This document shows positions 57,912 through 64,000 of a stretch of 64,000 bases of DNA, piece after piece. The notes under the pieces are model-generated. The model had not been told where the DNA came from, ran no database searches, and worked only from the letters and a program-made list of their open reading frames with translations. Both the position numbers and the translations under genes were made by a program. The stretch comes from Microbulbifer pacificus (GTDB lineage: Bacteria > Pseudomonadota > Gammaproteobacteria > Pseudomonadales > Cellvibrionaceae). Location of the stretch: positions 496,001 to 560,000 of the forward strand of contig NZ_CP137555.1 of assembly GCF_033723955.1 (NCBI RefSeq), read 5' to 3'. Position 1 is the first letter of the stretch. Every line of letters starts with the position of its first letter.

Positions 57912-58382
57912 ATGAAGCGCTCAACAGACCTGGATGATTTCGACCGCAAGATTCTGCGGGCGCTGCAGGAAAACGCCGATTATTCCATGGCTGAGCTTGG
58001 AGACAAAGTTGGCCTTTCCCATACACCTTGCTGGCGCCGGATCAAGCGCCTTGAAGCCGAGGGTATCATCCGTGGTCGCGTCACTCTCCTTGATCCGCGC
58101 AAACTTGACTTAGGGGTCACAGTATACTGCTATGTGACGATTCAAAACCACGACGAGGATTCACTGAACAACTTTGAATCCGCGGTGCAGGATGTTCAGG
58201 AAGTTGTGGAATGCTACTCCACCAGTGGCGACAAAGACTATGTTCTGCGGGTAGTGGTGGACAGCGTTGAGCATTACGAGCAGCTGCTGAAGCGCTCTCT
58301 CGTTCACTTGCCCAATGTGGCTTCTGTGAATTCTACCTTTGCATTGAAGCAGGTTAAGTACACCACTCAGCTTCCGCTCTGA
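57912..58382 (+). CDS. Lrp/AsnC-family transcriptional regulator
   Basis: 156 residues. AGGAG lies seven bases before the ATG. The N-terminal HTH (LDDFDRKILRALQENADYSMAELGDKVGLSHTPCWRRIKRLEAEGII) and the C-terminal RAM/AsnC ligand domain (VVECYSTSGDKDYVLRVVV) are complete. It lies divergently from the indolepyruvate oxidoreductase gene and probably controls it in response to an aromatic or branched amino acid. The region between holds AT-rich sequence suitable for its binding, but no clean Lrp motif could be picked out. Confidence 0.93.
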   Translation: MKRSTDLDDFDRKILRALQENADYSMAELGDKVGLSHTPCWRRIKRLEAEGIIRGRVTLLDPRKLDLGVTVYCYVTIQNHDEDSLNNFESAVQDVQEVVECYSTSGDKDYVLRVVVDSVEHYEQLLKRSLVHLPNVASVNSTFALKQVKYTTQLPL

Positions 58383-58394
58383 TTTTTTTGCTTC

Positions 58395-58427
58395 GAGCTC
58401 CGATTTTTTTTACGGAGCTCTGTTTTT
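58395..58427 (+). terminator. Intrinsic terminator after the Lrp-family gene
   Basis: GAGCTCCG and CGGAGCTC form an 8-bp stem around a T-rich 10-base loop, followed by TGTTTTT. It lies 13 bases after the stop codon. Confidence 0.88.
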
Positions 58428-58442
58428 AGCTTTGTGGCGGCC

Positions 58443-58546
58443 AAGTACCGGGGATTTGTTTTTGAAACCGCCATGAATACGTCCCTGTAGGCTGCGTCGG
58501 AAACATCCCTGTTTCCGACGCTTTCAAAAACAAATCCCCGGCACTT
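58443..58546. repeat. Palindromic 104-base element with nested hairpin (REP/MITE-like)
   Basis: The left arm 58443-58467 and right arm 58522-58546 are 25-bp inverted repeats with a single mismatch (core CCGGGGATTTGTTTTTGAAA). Inside, GCGTCGGAAACA (58494-58505) and TGTTTCCGACGC (58510-58521) form a perfect 12-bp hairpin with a 4-base loop. The whole could fold as a cruciform or a long branched RNA. No coding capacity. It differs in sequence from the MITE-like element at 37032. Confidence 0.8.
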
Positions 58547-58628
58547 GCCCTTCAATTCGAACTATCAGCGCTGCAATTAGTATCCGGTGGCGGCAACGCA
58601 ACATAACTAGCTACGAAGCTTTAGCCGT

Positions 58629-59138
58629 TTAGCGATCTGCAAGCCTACTGACCACCTCGGCCAGAACCCGCTCCAGATCACTTCCGTCGCAATCCACAAC
58701 AATATCCGCGTAACGGCGATAAAGAGCCTGGCGCTCTTCAAACAGTTCATCAAAACTCTGCCCCGGCGCCTTCGCAATACCGCGGCTTTCATAATTGTGA
58801 ATCCTCCGGCGCAATTCATCTGCCGTGCAGTTGAGAAACACCGCGGGGCCGAATTTCAGCAGGTTGTGCATACCTTCTTCGCTATACACCGCACTGCCAC
58901 CGGTAGCGATGACATGATTGGGCAGTACCGCCTCGGCAATCACCTCCCCTTCAATACGACGCAGGTTCAGATAATCGCTTTCATTCATGATTTCCTGCAG
59001 GGTTTTGTCTTCCCGCAGCTGGATCAGCACATCCGTATCCACGAAATCCTTCGCCAGCTCCTTCGCCAGCAACACCCCAAGCGTACTCTTGCCGGCACCC
59101 GGCATTCCTATCAGTACCACACTGCCCTGTTTACTCAT
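58629..59138 (-). CDS. Shikimate-kinase-like P-loop kinase
   Basis: 169 residues from MSKQGSVVLIGMPGAGKSTLG. The Walker A motif (GMPGAGKS, 11-18), DTDVLIQ (substrate-binding Asp region), RRIEGEV (the FRxxE-like arginine) and the LID/Walker B-like parts fit shikimate kinase. The shikimate-binding GGG motif reads ATGGSAVYS, with Ser in the third position. The gene is not next to aroB. It may be a second shikimate kinase or a related kinase with another substrate. An open frame extends 54 codons upstream but is unconserved. Confidence 0.72.
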   Translation of the reverse strand: MSKQGSVVLIGMPGAGKSTLGVLLAKELAKDFVDTDVLIQLREDKTLQEIMNESDYLNLRRIEGEVIAEAVLPNHVIATGGSAVYSEEGMHNLLKFGPAVFLNCTADELRRRIHNYESRGIAKAPGQSFDELFEERQALYRRYADIVVDCDGSDLERVLAEVVSRLADR

Positions 59139-59184
59139 TGTTATCCGACTTCCAAATTGACGATCAAACGACAGGTCCGACGAC

Positions 59185-59907
59185 TCAGTCTCCACGCCGC
59201 GGCAAAATAACAGACCGCAGCCACCCCAGCAGACTGTTGCCGGTGAGCAGCATTTTATCCAATTCATCCAGGTTGTGCGCCTGCCGGAAACTGTCGGCAA
59301 ACAGTGCTTCGCGGGTGATCATCCGCCGGCGGGAATTGATCTGCTTGATCTCGCGTGCCGGATTGCCAGCAACCACGGTATTTGCGGGGACGTCGCGGGT
59401 CACGATACTACCCGCCCCCACCACCGCGTTATCGCCGATGGAAACGCCCTTGCAGATGATCGCGCTGTCACCAATCCAGACATTGTTGCCAATGGTCACA
59501 GGTGCGGTGCAGCGAAAAGGACGGGTGCGATTGTAAAGGCCATGCCAGTCGGAATCGGAGATATAGGCATTGGCGGCAAGCATGCAGGAATCGCCAATTG
59601 TTATGGATTGCCCGGCGGAGATGCGTACGCCCGGGGAAATCAACACATAGTCACCAATGGTGATATGGGCATCGCCGCCGCGGTGGCCCATGGCGGTAAA
59701 GCGGATACAGTTATCCGGGGTGGAGATCAGGTGCGGGAAGTTGCCCAGACGAATGTTGTTGCCGAATACCTTTACCGATGCAGGATGCATCACTTCCGGT
59801 TCGCGGCCGATGGCATCAAACTGAGGCAGCAGAAAATGTCGGCAGCGCCAGTTGCGATACTGCAACATCAGGCGCTTGAGCCAGTAAGGTCTATGATCCT
59901 TTCGCAT
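59185..59907 (-). CDS. Hexapeptide-repeat acyltransferase (CatB/LbH type)
   Basis: 240 residues from [22 protein letters not shown] short basic N-terminal lead is followed by a left-handed beta helix built of hexapeptides ([107 protein letters not shown]), with the usual HG near the catalytic loop and the characteristic final VVAGNPA. It would O-acetylate a sugar. It is 47 bases after the kinase on the same strand and divergent from the methyltransferase at 60059. Confidence 0.88.
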   Translation of the reverse strand: MRKDHRPYWLKRLMLQYRNWRCRHFLLPQFDAIGREPEVMHPASVKVFGNNIRLGNFPHLISTPDNCIRFTAMGHRGGDAHITIGDYVLISPGVRISAGQSITIGDSCMLAANAYISDSDWHGLYNRTRPFRCTAPVTIGNNVWIGDSAIICKGVSIGDNAVVGAGSIVTRDVPANTVVAGNPAREIKQINSRRRMITREALFADSFRQAHNLDELDKMLLTGNSLLGWLRSVILPRRGD

Positions 59908-60058
59908 ATTTATTTTCGTATCGTCAGCGGAAATTATCGACTGAATTATTTTCAGATTTTTAAATGCGGCTATTATTTGCCAACAGATTTGCACCCTGAG
60001 TGCATTGCAAACCTGGTAATCCACCGCTACTGTCCTGTGCAATAAACAAAGCCAAAGA

Positions 60059-60709
60059 ATGACTATGGAAATCTCACACTCACCCGAACAACCTCTCGAA
60101 CTGCCCCTGGATATCGACAGCATCAAAGGCTTTCTCGACCCACAGGAAGGCGCCGCGCTCTATCGTCTCGCGGCAGAGGCTAGCGATCTCGGCCCATGCC
60201 TGGAAGTGGGCAGTTATTGCGGAAAATCTACCGTTTACCTGGGCAGCGCCTGCAAGCTGATGGGCAACACCCTGTTCGCAGTAGATCACCACCGCGGCTC
60301 TGAAGAACACCAGCCCGGTGAGGAATACCACGACCGCGATCTATTTGACGAGCGCAGTCAGCTGATGGACAGTTTCCACAATTTCCGCAGCAATATGCGT
60401 GCGGCAGACCTGGAAGAATGCGTGGTACCGGTAGTGGCATCCTCCGCGATCGCAGCGCGCCATTGGAACACGCCCCTGGGCCTGGTATTTATCGACGGCG
60501 GTCACTCGCTCGAAGCGGCGATGACCGATTACCGCTGCTGGTCCCGGCATGTCGTGCCCGGCGGATATCTGGCCATTCACGACATTTTTCCCAATCCCGC
60601 GGATGGCGGTCAGGCGCCTTTCGAGATCTACAGGCTGGCGTTAGCTTCCGCTCAATTCGAGCTGGTGGAGATGGTCAAGACGCTCGGTATCCTGCGGCGT
60701 ATCCAGTAA
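60059..60709 (+). CDS. Class I SAM-dependent methyltransferase (Methyltransf_24 type)
   Basis: 216 residues; ATG codons two residues apart (MTMEISH) leave the exact start open. The SAM motif is [18 protein letters not shown], with [16 protein letters not shown] after it, then [18 protein letters not shown] and YLAIHDIF, a pattern of the O-methyltransferase-like Methyltransf_24 group that acts on sugars or small compounds. Its last 69 bases overlap the convergent gene at 60641. Confidence 0.85.
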   Translation: MTMEISHSPEQPLELPLDIDSIKGFLDPQEGAALYRLAAEASDLGPCLEVGSYCGKSTVYLGSACKLMGNTLFAVDHHRGSEEHQPGEEYHDRDLFDERSQLMDSFHNFRSNMRAADLEECVVPVVASSAIAARHWNTPLGLVFIDGGHSLEAAMTDYRCWSRHVVPGGYLAIHDIFPNPADGGQAPFEIYRLALASAQFELVEMVKTLGILRRIQ

Positions 60710-61756
60710 CGCCACCCGGGTAAACAGTGTGCTGGCGGGGGTAAGGCCTGCCAGCGCATCTGCGGCGAGCAGCATGGCGCCTACCGTCCAGGTAGTTTTT
60801 TCCTCGGGCCAGATTGCGTTGTCGCGAAAGACATAGCCGGTCCAGTAACCGCCATCCCGGTCCTGCCAGCGGTGCAGGCCGCGATAGAGCTCTTCCGCCC
60901 TGTGCACTTCGCCCGCGGCGACCAGCGCCATGGTGAGCTCACAGGATTCCGCGACGGTAACCCACGGCTCATCGCTCACACAGCGACAACCGAGCCCGGC
61001 CACCACAAATTCATCCCATTTCTGACGTAAACGCGCCCGCGCATCACCGTCTTCAAATACTCCGGTGAGCACCGGGTAAAACCAGTCCATGGAAAAGCGT
61101 GCCTTGCTCTCCCAGGTACGATCAAAGCGCTCCGGCATTTCCCGCAGCGCATACCCCAGCTTTGACCGTGCAACTTTCCAGCTCGACGTCGATTTACCCA
61201 GCACTTCCGCGATCTGGATACCGCACTCGAAACTTTTGTAGATCGATGAGCAGCCGGTAACCAGCGCATCCCACATGGGCTCGCCCTGTGCGTCCACCGC
61301 CCACTGAATATCGCCATGCTCCGACTGCAGCGCCAGGACAAAATCCAGAGCTTTCTCCACCATTGGCCAGAAGCGCGACAAAAAGTCGCGGTCGCCGGTA
61401 ATCAGAAAATGATGCCAGATTCCCGTGGCAGCATAGGCGACAAAATTGCTTTCACGGCGCTCGCGATTGTCTACCTCACCATCTTTGTACGCCGCCCACC
61501 AGCTGCCATCCGCGAGCTGCTCCGCAGCCAGCCAGGCGTAGGCTTTTTCCGCAGCATCATATTCACCGGCAATACTGAGCCCCATCGCCGCTTCCACGTG
61601 ATCCCAGGGATCCGCGTGATGGCCACCAAACCAGGGGATGCAGCCGCATTCCAGCTGCTGGGAAAGAATATACTCGGCACACTGGCGAATAAAATTCTTG
61701 GGAAATAGAGGCAGCTCTGTACCCGGCGAAATAGCTGCAGCCACTGTACGGCTCAT
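60641..61756 (-). CDS. Six-hairpin / prenyltransferase-like (alpha/alpha toroid) hypothetical enzyme
   Basis: 371 residues with repeated aromatic helical pairs (GGHHADPWDHVEAAMGLSIAG, AYAWLAAEQLADGSWWAAYKDGEV, YRGLHRWQDRDGGYWTGYVFRD), which fit an alpha/alpha toroid like those of glucoamylases, glucuronyl hydrolases and terpene cyclase-like proteins. No catalytic signature decides between them. ATG and the upstream methyltransferase stop overlap (ATGA), so it is the third gene of a coupled set GT-methyltransferase-toroid. The gene end overlaps the plus-strand methyltransferase by 69 bases. Role in making or trimming a glycan or lipid is an inference. Confidence 0.7.
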   Translation of the reverse strand: MSRTVAAAISPGTELPLFPKNFIRQCAEYILSQQLECGCIPWFGGHHADPWDHVEAAMGLSIAGEYDAAEKAYAWLAAEQLADGSWWAAYKDGEVDNRERRESNFVAYAATGIWHHFLITGDRDFLSRFWPMVEKALDFVLALQSEHGDIQWAVDAQGEPMWDALVTGCSSIYKSFECGIQIAEVLGKSTSSWKVARSKLGYALREMPERFDRTWESKARFSMDWFYPVLTGVFEDGDARARLRQKWDEFVVAGLGCRCVSDEPWVTVAESCELTMALVAAGEVHRAEELYRGLHRWQDRDGGYWTGYVFRDNAIWPEEKTTWTVGAMLLAADALAGLTPASTLFTRVALLDTPQDTERLDHLHQLELSGS

Positions 61757-62541
61757 GCAGCCACCTCGCTATGGGGTTCCCGGCCAGTTGCGTGCCGCAA
61801 CATCTCAGGGGAAGATTCATGGACCTGATCCCGGCTCGCCGGTTTTACAAAATACAGCGCGATACTTTTACCCAACACGGGATTGAGGAATTTTTCCAGC
61901 CAGCGTGTCAGCCGGGGTTTCTGCATCAGGTCCCATACCAGCAGGCGGTGATATGCGCTTACCAGAGGCTGGTCTTCGCGCCCCCAGAACAGACACTTCA
62001 ACCACCAGTAAGGCGCGTGTAGTGCGTGTGCCTTGTGGCGGGCGAAATACTGGTGCCCATACCGCTCGACACTATGCCGCAACTGCTTTTCACGAAAAAT
62101 CCGGATATGCCCGCCTTCCACCTGGTGATAGGCATCGGACAGTTTCCAGCAAACCCACTCGGGGAAATACGCAGGAACCGTCGCCGCAAAAATTCCTGCA
62201 GGCTTCAGCACACGGGTAATTTCTGCCAGCACACCCTCATAATCTTCAATATGTTCGAGCACTTCGGAGCAGATCACTGCATCAAAAAAATTGTCCGCAA
62301 ACGGCAGCTGCAGCGCATCACTCACGCTAAACAGCAGGCGACCGGATGACTGATTGCCGGCGATAAATGGCTCCGCACGTGCACAAGCGGTGGCTATATC
62401 CCGCTGACTCAGATCCACTGCGAAAATATCCACGGCATCAGTGAGCATAAGATGAATGGCGTGGCGTCCTTCGCCACAGCCGAGGTCGAGAACCCGCTGT
62501 CCAGGCCTGAGGCTCAACAAATCAGGATTGACGGTAATCAT
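61753..62541 (-). CDS. Class I SAM-dependent methyltransferase (UbiE/COQ5-like)
   Basis: 262 residues. SAM motif RVLDLGCGEGRHAIHLML, IFAVDLSQRDIATACARAE, then LPFADNFFDAVICSEVLEHIEDYEGVLAEITRVLKPAG with post-motif I and the usual EVLEHI helix. A C-terminal extension of about 90 residues (RHKAHALHAPYWWLKCLFWG) is rich in aromatic residues and may bind the acceptor. The start overlaps the GT stop by one base (TGATG), so translation is coupled. Substrate unknown; the neighbours suggest a glycan or lipid-linked sugar. Confidence 0.88.
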   Translation of the reverse strand: MITVNPDLLSLRPGQRVLDLGCGEGRHAIHLMLTDAVDIFAVDLSQRDIATACARAEPFIAGNQSSGRLLFSVSDALQLPFADNFFDAVICSEVLEHIEDYEGVLAEITRVLKPAGIFAATVPAYFPEWVCWKLSDAYHQVEGGHIRIFREKQLRHSVERYGHQYFARHKAHALHAPYWWLKCLFWGREDQPLVSAYHRLLVWDLMQKPRLTRWLEKFLNPVLGKSIALYFVKPASRDQVHESSPEMLRHATGREPHSEVAA

Positions 62542-63947
62542 CAGGCCGCCTCCCCCCGATTGCCGACGCCACTGGGAAAAGCAGTGCGGGAAATCCGCGA
62601 GCTGCCAGGATTTTTTTGAGCCTGTAGGTCTTCGCCATTGCCCGCGACGTCAGTATTCATTCCAGGCTCTGCGGAAATTCCGATGATTGCCCGGTAAAAC
62701 GACACCAGGTGTTTAGCGGCCACCTGCCAGGAAAACTGCTGTTCAATTCTTCTGCGCCCAGCCGCACCCATTTCTGCACGCAGCGACGGATCTGACAACA
62801 GGCGCTCTATGGCGCGGGCGAGCGCACCGCTGTCTCCCGCGGGCACCACGATACCCGCATCGCCCACCACTTCCGGCAGCGCCCCGCCGTCACTGGAAAT
62901 CACCGGCACACCACAGGCCATGGCCTCTCCCGCAGGCAGGCCGAATCCTTCGTACAACGAGGGACAAACCACCATCCCGGACGACGCGTAGTGCTCGACC
63001 AATTCCTGATTGGAAATGCCGGAGACAAAGCGCACACAGTCGTGCAGTTTCAGTTCTTGTAACAGTTTTTCAGTGGCACCGCCCTTTTTCAGCTTGCCAA
63101 CCACCAACAAGGTTAGTTGCGGGTATCGACCGCGCAGCAGTGCCACCGCCTGCAACAGAAAGCGCAAGCCCTTGAGCGGCTGATCCGCGGAAGCCGTTGT
63201 CATGATCTGGAAAGGGTTGGCCACAACCTGAGGTTGGGGGGCAAAAATGTCCGTATCGATACCGTTGTAAATCAGCTTCAATTGCGACGGCGCAACGCCA
63301 AATTGCTCGACGATATCGTCAAAGGATTGTTTCGAAACAGTGACGATATGCTTCAGGCGTCGGGACACCTTGATCTGCATATTCAGAAAACTGTGCCAAC
63401 GGCGAACCAGCAGCCGATAGAACCAGTCCGGCGCTGCATCCAAAGCCAGCTGACGATCGCGGGTAATCGGATGATGAATGGTTGCAACTACTGGAATCCC
63501 TGTTTTTTCAATGTCCAGCAGTCCGTAACACAGCGATTGGTTATCGTGCACCACGTCATAGTGATTCCCGTGATGGCGCAGATAACGGGCGACTCTGCGC
63601 CCGAAGGTATACGGTTCGGCGAATGCGCCGGTCAACTTGCCAAACCACTCGTAAAAATCTGCCCAACTGAGTAAATGCCGGGGCTTTAGTGCACGGGTTG
63701 GATTTTCGTGTTCGTACAGATTGAGCCCTGGCATCTTGATCAGACGCACGCGGGGATCAAGTTCGGGATAGGGCTGACCGGAAATGACATCGACCTTGTG
63801 ACCGGCATCCACCAGAGCCTTGCTAAGGTAGTGGAGATATATTCCCTGGCCACCACAGTGGGGATGGCTGCGATAGCCGAGTAAACAGATATTCAGTGGC
63901 CGGTTACTGGCCGTCGGACCGTCTGTACGAGTTCCCAAGGCGGTCAT
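62541..63947 (-). CDS. Glycosyltransferase family 4 protein
   Basis: 468 residues from MTALGTRTDGPTASNRP, with GGGGA five bases before the ATG; an earlier in-frame start twelve codons upstream lacks a ribosome site. The N-domain shows LNICLLGYRSHPHCGGQGIYLHYLSKAL, the acceptor region VVHDNQSLCYGLL and VATIHHPITRD; the C-domain has LIYNGIDTDIFAP, LLVVGKLKKGGATEKLLQEL and VCPSLYEGFGLPAGEAMACGVPVI, the E-x7-E-type motif of family 4. About 40 residues of the C-terminus are low-complexity. It is the first of three coupled minus-strand genes. Confidence 0.92.
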   Translation of the reverse strand: MTALGTRTDGPTASNRPLNICLLGYRSHPHCGGQGIYLHYLSKALVDAGHKVDVISGQPYPELDPRVRLIKMPGLNLYEHENPTRALKPRHLLSWADFYEWFGKLTGAFAEPYTFGRRVARYLRHHGNHYDVVHDNQSLCYGLLDIEKTGIPVVATIHHPITRDRQLALDAAPDWFYRLLVRRWHSFLNMQIKVSRRLKHIVTVSKQSFDDIVEQFGVAPSQLKLIYNGIDTDIFAPQPQVVANPFQIMTTASADQPLKGLRFLLQAVALLRGRYPQLTLLVVGKLKKGGATEKLLQELKLHDCVRFVSGISNQELVEHYASSGMVVCPSLYEGFGLPAGEAMACGVPVISSDGGALPEVVGDAGIVVPAGDSGALARAIERLLSDPSLRAEMGAAGRRRIEQQFSWQVAAKHLVSFYRAIIGISAEPGMNTDVAGNGEDLQAQKNPGSSRISRTAFPSGVGNRGEAA

Positions 63948-64000
63948 AGATTCCCCAGATTTATTGTTTTGGCGGACGCACAAAAAACAGGCGTCTGAAG

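Overview
The window reads as a chromosomal segment of a Gram-negative gammaproteobacterium. The gene orders thrS-infC-rpmI-rplT-pheS-pheT-ihfA-merR-tRNA-Pro, gyrA-serC-pheA-tyrA/aroA-cmk-rpsA-ihfB and ubiG-mupP-yciK, together with the lapAB pair and the TyrA-AroA fusion, are those of the Pseudomonas/Cellvibrionales side of the class. A marine Cellvibrionales genus such as Microbulbifer fits best, but that is an inference from synteny and style, not from a database search.

Layout. (1) 1-11168: accessory region ending at the 3' end of tRNA-Pro(GGG). From the tRNA leftwards it has a P4-type integrase, an unknown gene, an AlpA-like regulator, a second and very similar integrase in the opposite orientation, and then a minus-strand defence operon: a sigma-54 activator with a CARF-like N-terminal domain, hsdR, rmuC and hsdM (cut by the window edge). 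(2) 11169-19294: translation block (tRNA-Pro, MerR, ihfA, pheT, pheS, rplT, rpmI, infC, thrS, tRNA-Val). (3) 19430-23443: sigma-54 promoter and a four-gene operon (ATP-grasp, alpha-E, transglutaminase-like, Anbu proteasome-like protease). (4) 23537-27787: uvrB, two tRNA-Asn copies, a broken 3' fragment resembling a wbpM/capD-type gene, a ComEA-like protein, pyrF. (5) 27840-39917: lapB, lapA, ihfB, rpsA, cmk, tyrA-aroA, pheA, serC, a MITE-like element, gyrA. (6) 40164-45775: mtaD-like deaminase, ubiG, mupP, yciK, a VOC protein, murQ. (7) 45934-54052: secreted protein, divergent sigma factor, PagL-like outer-membrane enzyme, two glycosyltransferases, TraB/GumN protein, OprP-like porin. (8) 54105-63947: fused indolepyruvate ferredoxin oxidoreductase with a divergent Lrp regulator, a palindromic repeat, a shikimate-kinase-like gene and a glycosyltransferase/methyltransferase/acetyltransferase cluster.

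The strongest candidate for an undescribed system is in region 1. The activator keeps every motif needed to work with sigma-54 RNA polymerase (Walker A, GAFTGA, Walker B, Fis-type HTH) and has an RtcR-like CARF-type sensor. Right behind its stop codon, immediately before hsdR, lies a near-consensus sigma-54 promoter (CTGGCACG-N4-TCGCA). This predicts a type I restriction-modification operon, with RmuC built in, that is switched on by a ligand rather than expressed constitutively. A second, perfect-consensus sigma-54 promoter drives the Anbu operon.

No CRISPR array or rRNA was seen. Long gene-free stretches are few: 7030-7404, the area around the pseudogene, 37006-37334, 46393-46802 and 52277-52755; each is described below.
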